DNA of 64,000 bases from Sinotaia quadrata (Eukaryota > Mollusca > Gastropoda > Architaenioglossa > Viviparidae), in the NCBI GenBank assembly GCA_028829895.1, contig CM054178.1:66388335-66452334 (forward strand), given 5' to 3'. Positions 13,612 through 26,363 of the stretch are shown in pieces. The position numbers and the translations under genes were made by a program. Below the pieces are notes generated by a model. It was not told the origin of the DNA and did no database searches. It saw only the letters and a list, made by a program, of their open reading frames with translations. Positions within the stretch are counted from its first letter, which is position 1; each line of letters opens with the position of its first letter.

Positions 13612-14142
13612 GATGCACACAGCGTAACGTCACCTTGACGCACAATGCGCAAATGTCGTTCCTGATGCAAAAAAATCACAACATCATTGCTGTACTTAGA
13701 GCACGACGTTCATTTCTGACGCAACAGCACAACGTCATTACTGACGCACACAGCACAACGTCATTACTGACGCACACAGCACAACGTCATTACTGACGCA
13801 CACAGCACAACGTCATTACTGATGCACACAGCACAAAGTCATTACTGACGCACACAGCACAACGTCGTTACTGACGCACACAGCACAACGTCATTACTGA
13901 TGCACACAGCACAACGTCATTACTGACGCACACAGCACAACGTCGTTACTGACGCACACAGCACAACGTCGTTACTGAAGCACACAGCACAAAGTCATTA
14001 CTGATGCACACAGCACAACGTCATTACTGACGCACACAGCACAACGTCATTACTGATGCACACAGCACAACGTCATTACTGACGCACACAGCACAACGTC
14101 ATTACTGACGCACACAGCACAACGTCATTACTGACGCACAGA
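13612..14142. repeat. 26-bp minisatellite with paired CGTCA/TGACG motifs, about 17 copies
   Basis: Unit CACACAGCACAACGTCATTA + CTGACG, very regular from about 13735 to 14140 and degenerate before that. Each unit contains CGTCATTACTGACG, two bZIP (CRE/ATF) half-sites in inverted orientation around a 4-base spacer. Variation is limited to a few positions such as CGTCA/CGTCG and TGACG/TGATG. Confidence 0.96.
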
Positions 14143-14703
14143 AAGTTCGCTAATTGCTTATGAGTCCATATAATTGGATCTTTTAAGCTTGCTAGCGTGC
14201 TTAGTCCCAACATCAGTTTCACCACACTAATATTTTTAAATAAAAACCAGTTCAAATGAGAGATAATTAAACCAGTAAAAATCGAGAGTCCTATATTGTT
14301 ATTGCTCGTCTTCTTTAATTAAGAAATGACGAGAGAGAGAAAGACAGAGATGAGAAAACTATCTTGCCATAAATAAGAAACGTAATGTTTGATTACTGCA
14401 AACTCTGGTCCATTACGGCTCTTTGTGCTCATGACATCATGACGTCCATCCTGCACATGCGAGAAATATTGCACTATATAATCATTAACATTATATTTAA
14501 TTGGAAGACCGTGCTTTGGATTGCTTGGGATGCAAGACGGTAAATGAGCTTTATCAGATTGATTTACTAAGTTAGTTCTGAGGAATGTATACACTTTTCG
14601 TATTGTTTCATCAATTTATTTTATGATGAAAACTGTAGTGCATAACAAACCCACGCTGGCTATGGAAATCTGCTCGTTAAAAAATATGAGAATTTTACAT
14701 TTT
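14142..14703. other. No gene seen
   Basis: AT-rich unique DNA; one 91-codon open frame on the - strand (14319-14594) lacks recognisable features. Confidence 0.5.
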
Positions 14704-14704
14704 C

Positions 14705-14785
14705 AGGTTAGTGAAAATAGATATCAAGCGGTACAAGTGAAAATAGATATCAAGCGGTACAAGTGAAAATAGATATCAAGCGGTA
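14705..14785. repeat. 26-bp tandem repeat, 3 copies
   Basis: Three exact units of GTGAAAATAGATATCAAGCG + GTACAA; a recent local triplication. Confidence 0.93.
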
Positions 14786-15042
14786 CTTTGTTTCTGGTTT
14801 AAGGACCTAATCAGACGGTGACTTAGTCTATTCATTCATTCTTGAAGGAAATCATATCAAGGACTATAGATGATAAATGACTGCATTGTAATGTCAGTCG
14901 CTCTTAAGATAAAGACATATATTTTCATTCTGTTTTCATTTGCATAATTAATAGCTGTTAGGAGCTCCAACTTTATTTTTATTTTTTAGTCTTCGAATAC
15001 ATCTACCTGTAAGTCTATATTAATCAGTTTTCTCTTATAAAC

Positions 15043-15350
15043 CGGTGGCTCGTACGGTTATATGGACCTGTGGCTCGTACAGTTTTATAGAACTGTGGCT
15101 CGTACGGTTTTATAGACCTGTGGCTCGTAAGGATTTATAGACCTGTGGCTCGTACAGTTTTATAGACCTGTGGCTCGTACAGTTTTATAGACCTGTGGCT
15201 CGTACAGTTTTATAGACCTGTGGCTCGTACAGTTTTATAGACCTGTGGCTCGTACGGTTTTATAGACCTGTGGCTCGTACGGTTTTATAGACCTGTGGCT
15301 CGTACAGTTTTATAGACCAGTAGCTCGTTTTACCTTATAAACCAGTGGCT
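15043..15350. repeat. 25-bp minisatellite, about 12 copies
   Basis: Unit ACCTGTGGCTCGTACAGTTT + TATAG; outer copies are more diverged than inner ones. Confidence 0.95.
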
Positions 15351-15479
15351 ACTATAACATTTTAAGGATCTTTGTTTCTTATCTTTATAGACTAGCAGTT
15401 CCTATATTTTCTCATTTAATGAGAACAACAACGCCCGGAATTGAAAAACTTTTAAGTGTTACTCTCTCTTGTCTAAAGG

Positions 15480-15635
15480 CACAAAAGTACACACAAACAC
15501 ACACGTACACACATCAGTACACACGTAAACACATATACATGAGCGCATATATATACATCCACACAAACATAATACATACATGTGCACACACATACTACGT
15601 ACACATATAAACATACACACAAACACACACAAAAC
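15480..15635. repeat. CA/TA-rich low-complexity tract
   Basis: Imperfect CACACA/TACACA repeats; the long Cys/Val/Tyr-rich frames here are artefacts. Confidence 0.85.
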
Positions 15636-16265
15636 ATCGCAACAAAACAAACTTGAAAGTAAACAAGAAAAGTATAATATGTACACATTTGCTTTGGGGA
15701 AGTGAGCAGATATATCATTACAAGAGCAAATATTATCCATTTTATCTTCATATTCAAGGTCAAAAGTCACTGGTATAAAAAAAATATTCGACATACAAAA
15801 CACTCTACCTGTCTAAAATTATAATGCTTAACACACCGACAAGACACTCATACCGGCACGAGCAAAACACCCTAACGACTACAACAGTACCCGTGTAAGC
15901 AAAACAGCCCAAGAGCACAGAATTGCGTGCTTTATCTGTAGACCTGATCCGGGGAGAATATTAATTTAGTGTATACATTAGCCATCCCCGTCTATTCGAT
16001 GCATGGGGACAATTTATCGTAATCGAATCGGCGTTTAATCTCTCGTTAATCTCACAATCCCTTCCTCTCTACAACAGTAGCCATTTGATTGCGATCTCCA
16101 GGTGAGTTGTGAATGTATCCAGAGGGTATTTATCACAAAAAGCTTTGCTGGGAAATCATGGAACGGGAGGTAAGTATACAAAAAAAGAAAGAATATTTTT
16201 TTAAAAGCTAGAAAGAGAAATGGGAAGGAAGGAGCTAGAGTGACGGGGAGGTGGAAAAACTTCTC
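15635..16265. other. No gene seen
   Basis: Unique sequence of mixed composition, somewhat GC-richer near 15830-16100. No supported exon. Confidence 0.5.
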
Positions 16266-16268
16266 CAT

Positions 16269-16269
<1 letters not shown>

Positions 16270-16325
<56 letters not shown>

Positions 16326-16387
16326 ATGTGTGTGTGAGTGTGTGTGTGTGTGTGCATGTGTGTGTGTGTGCATGTATGTGTGAGTGT

Positions 16388-16426
<39 letters not shown>
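16270..16426. repeat. Long interrupted (GT)n microsatellite
   Basis: About 155 bases of GT dinucleotides interrupted by GCATG and GAGTG variants. The His/Thr-rich frames read from it are artefacts. Confidence 0.97.
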
Positions 16427-17150
16427 GCCAATTTCAACTGACATAGGTACATTTATAACTAAACAAAACACAGAGTAGATTGTACATCGTTATTCCGTAT
16501 CAACATTCATGTATCACGAGACGATAATACACGATAATGCACATAAATATTCACGTTTACATTGCACACATTCATTCATAAACATACACACACGCGCGCG
16601 CACACTTTAAACTAGTATAATTCAGATTCATTTGTGACGTAACCAGTCTGATTATATACGAAGGCAAAAATCTAAAGCCAAATGACAACAATACCATGAG
16701 ACATTATAAGACCTCTGGCAATTTAATTTTCAGGAATATAAATAACACAAGCATTGGAGTCACTAAGACAAATCAATCAGTAGCGTTGGAGTCAATGAGG
16801 ACTAAAAAAAACAATAAACAGCCCTGAAGTCAATGAAGAATGAAAAACAATCAACAGCACTGAAGTCAATAACAACTAAAATAAAAGCAGCGTTGATGTC
16901 GATGAAGACTATAAACTAATTTATTATTTTTTTGAACGAGTGCAACAGTGGAGATCTGAACACAAAGCCCTTACATTGACCTTGACTGCAGAGAAATGTC
17001 GAGAGCATATGACGAGTGCATATGACTGCAATATAGTACACTTGTACTTAGATGAGAACGACGAAGTCAAGTGAGCAAAGAGAAAGTGAAAGAAAAGTGT
17101 GAAAATATAAAACTAGTTTGCTGCTATTCCTTTGTTGACTACGTTATCAC
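16427..17150. other. No gene seen
   Basis: AT-rich sequence; at about 16750-16900 an irregular repeat of a GCGTTGAAGTCAATGA-like theme. No coding signal. Confidence 0.5.
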
Positions 17151-17490
17151 GAACTAGCGCGAAAGTTTGCTCAGAGTTCGTGACTGTTCGTGAATTTGTT
17201 ACAATCGTGGCTTCACTGAGTTCGTGACTGCATGAGTCGGTAAAACTCAGTTTCAGTGAAACGTTTGCGACTGCTAGAATTAGTCACGTTAATGGTTTTA
17301 TTGAGCATTCGTGACTCGTAGAATTATTTGTGTTTATGGTTTCACGAAGTTTCGTGACTCGTAAAATTAGTCACGTTCATAGAACTGATCATGCTTATGG
17401 TTTCAGTGTTAACGTTCGCGACTGTAAGAAATACTCACGTTAATGGTTTCATGGAGAATTTGTGACTACTAGAATCACTCTTTCACTTTC
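17150..17490. repeat. Degenerate repeat (TTCGTGACT...TCACGTTAATGGTTTCA theme)
   Basis: About six units of 50-65 bp share GTGACTGnTAGAATTAGTCACGTT-like sequence. Confidence 0.75.
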
Positions 17491-17566
17491 GAAGATTGGT
17501 TTAAAGTTGGGAGAGAGAGAGGACACTGTCTGAGAGATATACAAGACAAACAATAGAAACTTCATC

Positions 17567-17587
17567 GCGCGCGCGCACACACACACG

Positions 17588-17679
<92 letters not shown>
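17567..17679. repeat. (CG)(CA)(CT)n compound microsatellite
   Basis: A short GCGCGC/CACACA run followed by about 90 bases of CT dinucleotides. Confidence 0.97.
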
Positions 17680-17682
<3 letters not shown>

Positions 17683-17921
17683 AAGAAGTGTTGGAAAGAG
17701 AAAGGAAGAAACGACTGACACCTATTTTCAGGTAATTACGTCATGCTTTTCGGTGACTCGCTGCAACCGTCGAGTACGGAAGAATACTGACACTTGTAAA
17801 AACAAAAATGAAAGAAAGTTCCTTAAAGAATGTACCCACATCCCTAAATGTATAAAGCTTTGAAACTATGCATCTGTTCGATAAACATTCAGCATTGATA
17901 AGAATCGATACGTGTATGATT

Positions 17922-18036
17922 CAAAGAAAGAGTCATGAAAGAAACAATTAAGAAGTTCACTGCAAGAAATTCTACTATTCGAAGAAAGAGTCATGAAATA
18001 AACAACTAAGAAGTTCACTGCAAGAAATTCTACTCA
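17922..18036. repeat. 58-bp tandem duplication
   Basis: AAGAAAGAGTCATGAAA...AAGAAGTTCACTGCAAGAAA occurs twice with a 58-bp offset. Confidence 0.9.
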
Positions 18037-18151
18037 CCATTGTTCTCATGAACATAGCGACCGCCACCACAGTCGAAACTTTCCCCGCATGACCTATTTT
18101 ATTGACAATTTATTCTTTACATTCAAATAAGTAGACAGTTTTCGGAAACAC

Positions 18152-18540
18152 GTGACCAGAACATTATGTTTGCCTCTTTCTGACTTATCTTCTGTCCTCT
18201 CTCCTTATTTTCTACCTACTTCTAAATTCTCTACTTCTGTCCTCTCCCCTTATTTTGTACCTACTTCTCACTCCTCTACTTCTGTCCTCTACCCTTATTT
18301 GTACTCACTTCTGGCTTCTCTACTTCTGTCCTCTACCCTTATTTTGTACCTACGTCTGACTTCTCTACTTCTGTCTTGTCCAATTATTTTCTACCTACTT
18401 CTGATTTCTCTACTTGTCCTCTCCTCTTATTTTGTGCTTACTTCGGTCCTCTCCCATATTTTCTACGTACTTATGTCCTCTCATTATTCTCTATATAGTA
18501 CTGATTTCTCTACTTTTGTCCTCTCCCTTTACTTTCAACA
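18152..18540. repeat. Pyrimidine-rich degenerate minisatellite
   Basis: Repeats of CTACTTCTGTCCTCTCCCCT + TATTTTGTACCTACTTCTGA, period about 40-45 bp. The Ser/Leu/Tyr-rich open frame is a by-product. Confidence 0.85.
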
Positions 18541-18829
18541 AAGTGTAATGACTATGGAAAGATTATATTGTAACATGCAGTTCGTACCCGGGTAGCGATT
18601 ATTCGGATCTCTCGATAAGATTGCAATGGACAGCCTAACACATGCCGGGTGTAAGGGGTGAGAAAGAGGTAGGCAGAGAAAGTCCACCCCATCCACCCCA
18701 AATGTAGCAATATTCAATGATCGAGTACTATTTCATCGCACTTACTGAATCCATTGCCGTAATCACCACCACCCTTTCTCGTGACCTGTGTCTACCTGGA
18801 AGAGTGTGCTTGCAGCAGTTGTAGATTTT

Positions 18830-19200
18830 AAGATTTCGGTAGATCGGTTTGGAAGTCTCAGAGTTGGAGTTGTGTCGATGTTATTGTCTAGATTATCGAC
18901 TTGGAACTCTTAGAGTTGGGGCTCTGTGACGAGATTATCCTATGGATTATTTATTTGGAACTCTCAGAGTTGAGGCTGTGTCGATATTATCTAGAGATGA
19001 TTGTCTTGCAACTCTCAGAATTGGAACAGTGTCGAGATTATTGTCTAGAAATGACTGGCTTGAAACTCTTGTAGTTAGAACTCTGTCGGGATTAATGTCT
19101 AGAGATTATCGTCTTGGAACTATTAAACATGAAAACTGATGAGATTAATCTCCAGAGTTGACAACTTGGAACTCTTAAGTTAGCATAGTCGAGATTTTCT
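18830..19200. repeat. Degenerate repeat (GGAACTCTCAGAGTTGG...TGTCGAGATTATTGTCTAGA theme)
   Basis: About six imperfect units of 55-65 bp. No coding signal. Confidence 0.75.
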
Positions 19201-19369
19201 CTTACTAAAAACTGCCATCTTATAAAGATCATTTCCGAGAAATGGAAAACGAATTATCACCGTTGGTTTTTTTGTTGTTTTTTTTGTGGTGGTGGTGTGT
19301 GTGTGTGTGGGGGGGGGGTTGTGACGCGTTCTTTACATTAGGTCACGAACAACTTTTCAGGCCATGATC

Positions 19370-19830
19370 ATCACAAACGTCACGTTTCCATCAATGTATT
19401 CGTCGCAAAACATCTTAACTCTAGTGGATATGAAGGACAAGAAAGTTATATGGCTTTGGATGAATCTGCTGTATGCAAATGTTTCCACCAATATATTCAG
19501 CCGAATGACGTCACTAAACGTATGATTGACAAAAAAGTTAATCGGCTTTTGATGAAACTGTTATTTGCAAATGCTTGCAGCAATATATTCAGTTGAATGA
19601 CATCACAGAATGATTGATGGATTTTTTTAAAAAGTTAATTGGCTTTTGATGTAACTGTTGTATGAAAATGCTTGCACCAATATATTTGGTCGAATGTCGT
19701 CACAAAACATAATGCTGGAAAAGAAAGTTAAGCCGCAGCGTTCACTGTTGTATATATACGTTTCCACTAATACATTCTGACGGAATACGTCATGACACGT
19801 GTAATGGACAAGCAAGTTACATAAATGTGC
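19370..19830. repeat. About 90-bp degenerate tandem repeat, about 5 copies
   Basis: Recurring units hold AAAGTTAATTGGCTTTTGAT, TGCAAATGCTTGCACCAATA, TATTC and GAATGACGTCACAAAAC. The ACGTCA core is kept in several units. Confidence 0.85.
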
Positions 19831-20109
19831 TTTATACTGTTACATTATTTGCTATGAGGTCACTGCACTTCTTTTGATGTACCAAGCACTCGTGTCCGGT
19901 TCTGGACTAAGGTCGTCCCTCTGGGGTGGGGGTGGTGGGGAGGTCAGTACTTCGTGTAATTGATGAAACAACCACTGACTTTTTGCTTTCAGGTCAATAA
20001 AACACCCTGAAACCCACAGCGAGGCAACTCTTCCTCTTTGCTTTTGGTCGTGATCTAATGTTTGAAAAATATGACAGTTTTCTAAGAAACTTTGCAGTGC
20101 GCATGTACA

Positions 20110-20280
20110 CTGGTAGAAACTTAACTAAATTCAGTGGACACGCTGGGCAGTTGCCCGGGGGCCCCATGCTAGTCAATTATTATTCCTGTGAGTGATTGTA
20201 TATGTAATGACCCCACTGTACTGCTTTGTCCGTGGACAAATAATGCTGTTAAGATGGCCCTGGCTACATTAGGTTACATA
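20110..20280. mobile_element. Possible transposon fragment
   Basis: A local GC-rich patch GGGCAGTTGCCCGGGGGCCC at about 20142-20161 stands out in AT-rich DNA. GC-rich stretches of this type are often left by degenerate DNA transposon copies in invertebrate genomes. No terminal repeats or transposase were identified, so this is a weak inference. Confidence 0.2.
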
Positions 20281-20519
20281 ACTATTTCAAACCGACAGTA
20301 CCCAAATCATATCAAGAAACAATCCAAGTAGTTACATTAACTATTTCAAATTTTATTTATTTTTTGTTGTTGTAAAACCTCCTTTGAAGTATTTCAACTC
20401 CGCCTTCGCTAAACATTTATTAAACGATTATTTAATGTCAGCTTACAGAAGTGCTAGAATGAGCTGATTTGAACTAATTTCTTAAAAAATCAATTGCCAC
20501 GCAAAGACTGCAAATGCTT

Positions 20520-20850
20520 AGTATGACGTCACCTTCTGATTATTAGGAATCCATATCCTAATTATTCTTGTGACTTCACCTCCTGATCATTCATGAATTC
20601 GTCGCCTGATTATTCAAGGGAATCCCTCTCCTGACTATTTATGAATTCCCCTCTATTTCATTGACTCCGTCTCCTGATTATTCTTGTGAGTCCGCATCAT
20701 GATTATTCATGAATCCATCTCCTCATTATTCACGTGACTTACTTCTTCATTATTCTTGACTTTATCTCCTGATTATTCCAGTAATTTCACATCCAGATTA
20801 TTCATGACTTCATCTCCTGATTTTCACGTGACTTACCTCCTGATTATTCA
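20520..20850. repeat. Degenerate repeat (TCTCCTGATTATTCATGAAT theme)
   Basis: About twelve units of 25-32 bp with many substitutions. Confidence 0.82.
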
Positions 20851-20859
20851 TATGATCTT

Positions 20860-21285
20860 GTCATGTAGAGATTTTCCAAAATTTTAAATTATTTTTATGT
20901 TATCATACTTACTTTTAAAAAAATTACTAAAATTCATCAGCACTGTGTTGAATATCAATGCCCCCATTATTCATAAATCTTACGTCATCAACGCAGGGCC
21001 AAATACTTCAGAAATATTACATCACATGCAATGACCAAGCTAATCGGATATATTAAGTTAATGAGGCTATTGCCCAACCATTTATACTTATTACGTCACA
21101 AAATGTTATGATTACATTATTCAGATAAATTACGTCACTTATGAAACAACCAAACCTTTTTTTTAAGCATATTGTTTCATAAATGCTATTGCTACTAAAC
21201 TATTCATTATATCAACAACTCTGTGGAGAAATTCCTAAGATATAAATACATACACGGTGGGCGCAATTATGAAAGTAAAGCACGA
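20860..21285. other. No gene seen
   Basis: AT-rich with scattered ACGTCA words (about 20990, 21090, 21135); possibly an ancient extension of the preceding arrays. Confidence 0.45.
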
Positions 21286-21288
21286 TTA

Positions 21289-21289
21289 A

Positions 21290-21347
<58 letters not shown>
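21289..21347. repeat. (CA)n microsatellite
   Basis: About 58 bases of uninterrupted CA dinucleotides. Confidence 0.97.
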
Positions 21348-21352
<5 letters not shown>

Positions 21353-22130
21353 TACACTTCCTAGTCGCCATTAGCAAATCGCAGATACTGAATACTGCAA
21401 CTGCACATTTTTAATTTACAGGAGGAGACTGGGCTATTTTTAGACCGACAAATTCGAGAAAAATATTGCTCTCAAGTGTATGAGAAATGCTCATCTGCTG
21501 TCAAAGACTACATGTCAAGTAGAATCATTCCTGACAAATTGATATTCACAGTCGAATAATTTTGTTGAAATGGAAAACAAATGAATAATTTGCTTTTTAA
21601 TTTGCTTTTAATTAATGGTTAGGAAAATAATATTTATTATTTTATTTTCAAAGAAATAACAAATTTCTTTAGAAAAATACATTAAATTGCATTCTAGTTT
21701 TTCCTCATAAAACTGTTTTCACATTACAATTTTTTCTTCATTGACAATACAAACTAATAGTCATATCGAAATAATTTGAACTTTACAAGGTGAGTATTTC
21801 TAAAAGATTTAATTACTTTTTAATTTCAACTAAAGAATTTTGAGATGAAATTCGATGAACATTTATTCCCAAATGTATCTATCTCTGAATTGACTAATTT
21901 CATGAATTATATTTAATGAGTGAATCATGCATATATTACAGGTAAGGAACAAATCTTTGGTCTGGAAAACAGTTGTTTTCAGTTCACTTTTCCTCCTTAC
22001 TTCATTGAGTCCTGTTTTCACTTTCAGCGTTCTGGCACTTCCTGAGACTAATCCAGAACCTTGCCAAAGTTAGGGCATAAAAACATATCAGCAATATCAA
22101 AAAAGCTCGATCCATGAAATAACAAACTCC
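21348..22130. other. No gene seen
   Basis: Very AT-rich unique DNA, no open frames of note. Confidence 0.55.
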
Positions 22131-22560
22131 AGAGCGAGACAAAAAGCTTAGCCGCCAAGCGTGACGTTCATCTCTACGCTAAATTCGATCGTGATGCGGT
22201 ATGCCTGTGATTATAAGACGTACCTTGCTAAATGCTAGTCTGTAAGACTGTGCTTTGTTTAAGGCCAGAATTGACAGTAGGACCATTCCCAGCAACCACG
22301 TGCAAATGCTTTTAAAACGAGGACTGTCTCGAGTACAAATTCACCCTAGGCTAGAAGCTACCCAGTGTCAGAAAAATTTCGGGTAGCTAGGTAGCCTTTG
22401 AACACAGAATCCCTACCGTGGCGGCTAGCCTTATCAGGGTAGGAAATCAAACTTAACGTTTCCGTAGCGATTACTACAAACCATTCACCCTGGGTGACGT
22501 TCTACCCGTGTATTTCTAGTCAGTTGCTTACAAAGCTACCCGTGGGGAACGACGGTACAC
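22130..22560. other. GC-richer unique island, function unknown
   Basis: Base composition rises sharply relative to both flanks, with little repetition apart from GGGTAGCTAGGTAGCC-like words near 22380. No frame is open across it and no splice-bounded exon is evident. It could be a regulatory element, a non-coding transcript or an old insertion. Confidence 0.3.
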
Positions 22561-22724
22561 ATTTCTATTTGAAGAAGACGGATTATGTATTATCGTGGTC
22601 CTATATACTACTTCAGTCTTCTCAGTGCTGTGCAGGTTACTAATTGCATGCGGAAGTGAGGTACCAGTCTTTCTAACCCTTCACAGCATTTCGTTTGACT
22701 TAGTTTTCCTGTGTAACGTTTACA

Positions 22725-22880
22725 AATACTTTTTTAACCCTTCCCATAAAAGTTATTCCTGTTTAAATTATTCAGAACATTTCCTGTATAACTATTACAA
22801 ATATTTCCCCCCCCCCCCCAACTCCCACAAGAGTGATTCCTGTTTAAATTATTCAGAACATTTCCTGTACTCAAGAAAAT
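22725..22880. repeat. Imperfect direct duplication around a poly-C run
   Basis: ATTCCTGTTTAAATTATTCA followed by GAACATTTCCTGTA occurs at about 22753 and 22836, separated by a run of about 13 C. Confidence 0.88.
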
Positions 22881-23610
22881 CAATAGCCTGCTTAAATGAA
22901 GCATAGATCTTTTCTTTCATCTCCATAATTACAATGTTACTTCTCATATCCTCATATTTAATATATAAGATAACTTGTTGCGTTCCACTCAGATACATCT
23001 GGATACTATTTTAGTTCTGTTCAATGTTTGGAGTATATTTTCTTTGGATCATCAGTTTAGAAGAAGGAAATATCGTTTACTTATTTCATTACAATTTTAA
23101 AGTTAAATATTAGTTATAGTTCTTGCATTTATAAGGCAATGCTAAATTTGCTTTCAAATTCAAAACATAGAGAAAGGCCAAATTTCAAAAGCCACGACAC
23201 TCCATATTTTCTTCGAACTCATAGTCTTGACCGAACGAAATTTGGTCTTATTAACTGACCACAGTCAATATGTACTTTATCTTTCGACAACTGTATTGCT
23301 TTATTTGTTAGAATTTAGAGCAAAGATATCGCTACCTTTGTCTTCGAATTCACTCAACAAATCATATTAATTGTATATCAGTATTCAAAACCTGTATGAA
23401 ACATTCATTCTGAATATAAAGATTCTGAATATAAAGAATATGAAGACTAGATTAAAAAGTATTAATTTCACCTTTAAAAAATGTATAGTCAGTTCAACAC
23501 TAATTTAGAAATTAGAATGAAAAATCAATTTTTTTCTGTCCTGAGTCAAATACCAGGCTGTGTACGCTCTGAATAATATTACAATTCTACGCTGTGAAAT
23601 TTTGTACTAT
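22880..23610. other. No gene seen
   Basis: AT-rich unique DNA without supported features. Confidence 0.5.
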
Positions 23611-23613
23611 GTG

Positions 23614-23627
23614 CGTGTGTGCGTGCA

Positions 23628-23711
<84 letters not shown>
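23614..23711. repeat. (GT)n microsatellite
   Basis: About 75 bases of pure GT preceded by imperfect GTGCGTGTG. Confidence 0.97.
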
Positions 23712-24157
23712 TGTAGACATATCGCAACAAATACCTACAATTATAATAACCTCCGTTTCTTAAGTTTCATTCTCCACATATGTTTAGCTTAATGGGCTTT
23801 CTTGTACATTAATTTGCAACCCAAATCCAATCAAAAGGAAAGGAAAATAGTTACTGAATATTAAGTTCCTAGACAAACATATTTTTCACTCTGGAAGCAA
23901 TAAAGTGAGTAACAAATTTTTTTTTGTCAGATCGCGTATTTAAAATTTGAAAAAAAAAAGAAGGAAAGGTCAATTACCATACTGTAAAATAACGAGGGCA
24001 AAAATTGTATATTATTATTGAAGTATGTGCCGTCAAACACATGCGTGCCACTACCAATATTTTAATTATTATTAATATTTTAACTTTTGTTTTTATTTTG
24101 TCGCTAAATATTAAAGCAAGGCAAAGGCCATAGCCAATGGCTATTTTGAACATAACA

Positions 24158-24219
24158 CACCCACACACCCACATACACACAAACACACGCGCGCGCGCGC
24201 ACAGACACACACACACACA

Positions 24220-24279
<60 letters not shown>
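24158..24279. repeat. (CA)n microsatellite with GCGCGC interruption
   Basis: Imperfect CA tract of about 120 bases including a (CG)n patch at about 24188. Confidence 0.97.
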
Positions 24280-25370
24280 GCGTGCACATGGATAGAATAA
24301 AGGCCCTGTTCTCTGTTTTAGTGCCGTATAGGGAGGGATTCATTCGCACGCATTGCTTATTTTTAGCATATCAAATGAGCCAATCATTCTGAAGCTAATA
24401 TGTGTTTGCTTTAGCAGGGCCATCTGTATCACTTCAACGATTGAATAGTTTTATTTTGTTTGCTTGTGTGATGGAAAACAGCTGAATCTGGGATCATATA
24501 TTGTGTTTTACCAGAATGGAAATCTTGCAAGGGACTTCGAATGCATTGACAGCCTGTATCAGCCCTACATCCAAATTCGGACTTGAAACAGACGATTCTT
24601 TTGTTTTATATAAACAGAAATATTCAGCATTATTCATAAGAAATTTTCATCGGAAAATGAATAATTACCAGCTCTTACATTGATGAGAAATGCTCACCGG
24701 TATTTGCCGAAAGCGACCGGTCGTTTCAAAGTGGCGGGATTGGCATATACATGTAGTGACGTTCCATATGCTTTTGCTGTAAATAGTGGAGTGTAAATCC
24801 AATTTTGAGAAAAATACTACAGGACTGAATGTTTCTCAAGCATATTTTCCTGTGGATATAGTGCAACACATACGAATATGTATCATGACACATTATTGGC
24901 ACCACTATAAATTCATAAAAACCTCGTGTGCTCAGATAAGCGAATTTTAGCAATTTATTTATTTACTTTCTATGATATAAATAGATTGGATACCTAATAT
25001 TGATAATTATTTTTCTGATAATAAAATTTTCGGTTCCTTTCTTTCTAAAGTCAGGTCCGGCAATAACATTTCGTCTGCTTCTGAGTTGTTTACATTTTTC
25101 AGACAAGAGAGTGCCTACAGTTCGCGACCGAATCCATAAATGTAGACGGATTAAATATTTTAAAAATATTAATTTTAAATTCTTTACTATGTTTGGCATT
25201 TGTAATGCTTTACTTTTTCAAAATTAATTTATAATTATTTTTTTGGGGGGAGGGGGTTCGGCAAGATAACCTGACGTCCAACAGATGAAGAATAATAAAA
25301 CTAATACGTCACTGATATTACGTCAACATGACGATATGCATTTGAAGAGTTTCAATTAAGACAACGTCAG
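24280..25370. other. No gene seen
   Basis: AT-rich unique DNA; short open frames at 24501, 24726, 24963 and 25000 lack any recognisable protein character. Confidence 0.5.
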
Positions 25371-25660
25371 CCCCATGTACCAAGCAATACACGTCTCGAA
25401 ATACGCCCAACTAAAAGCTCGCAGCTTGGTGAAGACGTTTTTCAATATTCGTGGACGAATTCACAGCTAAGACCGACAACCAGTCGCGCTGGAGGGTGAA
25501 AAGATTAAAGGGACACACAGTTGACACCTGTCGCATAGAGCGGCGGGCTTGACATGAATGGGATCATTTATTTCTTGGGAGGTAAACAGACTTTAAACAA
25601 ATAACGGAGCTCATCGCCAAAAGCACGTTTAAAAGTAAAATCGTGCAGATGAAATGCATA
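25370..25660. other. GC-richer unique island, candidate regulatory DNA
   Basis: A sharply bounded stretch of higher GC with no repeats, containing GTTGACACCTGTCGC (an E-box CACCTG) at about 25520 and CGTCTCG/AAAGCTCGCAGCTTGG words. No open frame covers it. Being complex, unique and isolated in an AT-rich repeat desert, it is a candidate conserved non-coding element; that is inference only. Confidence 0.25.
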
Positions 25661-26360
25661 TTAACATCACTGTAGACATAACGATCAGTTGGAAGAGATC
25701 GGCCATTTTGAGAAAGGTGCTTGCATACAAAAATGTTAGATTACAGCCAGAGATAGCGACCAATGGACTGAATGATTCGAACACATTTTTTCTTGTACTA
25801 TTAAGCGATTCTGTTTGTTCGTTTATTTCCTTTTGCCTTTATTGAGAATTTAATTATGCATGCAATTTAAGGGTAAACTGATAATTAATACAGGACACCT
25901 ATTGAAGAAAATATTCATTGTATCTAACAAACAATCCAAATTTAATCTTAAAGCTTTAACATGCAAAATCGACTATTAAACTTTTTAAAATCATACCAGA
26001 ATATTTTCTTATCAATATATATGCAAGCGAATTATCATTATATCTCCTATGAAATTTTTATTTAAATATAATTAATGTAGAGTGCTAATATTTAATTCAT
26101 CTGTAAACCAGATCTAAAGTCATTACTGCAATGCAGACAGGGGGAAATGTGTGATGTCGCACCGCCTGTTGGAATAACGTCAATTTTGGCCTGTACTATA
26201 TAAATCAAAGAAAAGATGAAGAAAAGAGAAACGATTGATTACTAGAAATTATGTCAAGAATGGCGGAGGGAAATGAAAAGCACTGAAAATGAGTAAGAGG
26301 AAGATATTTGTTTACGATTTCTGACTTAACTACATTCTTTATGAATGGACGTTCGTTGTC
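25660..26360. other. No gene seen
   Basis: AT-rich unique DNA. A 63-codon + strand frame at 25654-25845 has no recognisable features. Confidence 0.5.
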
Positions 26361-26363
26361 GAG

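Noticed and set aside
13612..14142. CRISPR-like regular 26-bp repeats
   Set aside because: No unique spacers between repeats, no cas genes, and the genome is eukaryotic; the units are contiguous minisatellite copies.
15459..16471. His/Thr-rich and Cys/Val-rich frames
   Set aside because: CA/GT microsatellite translation.
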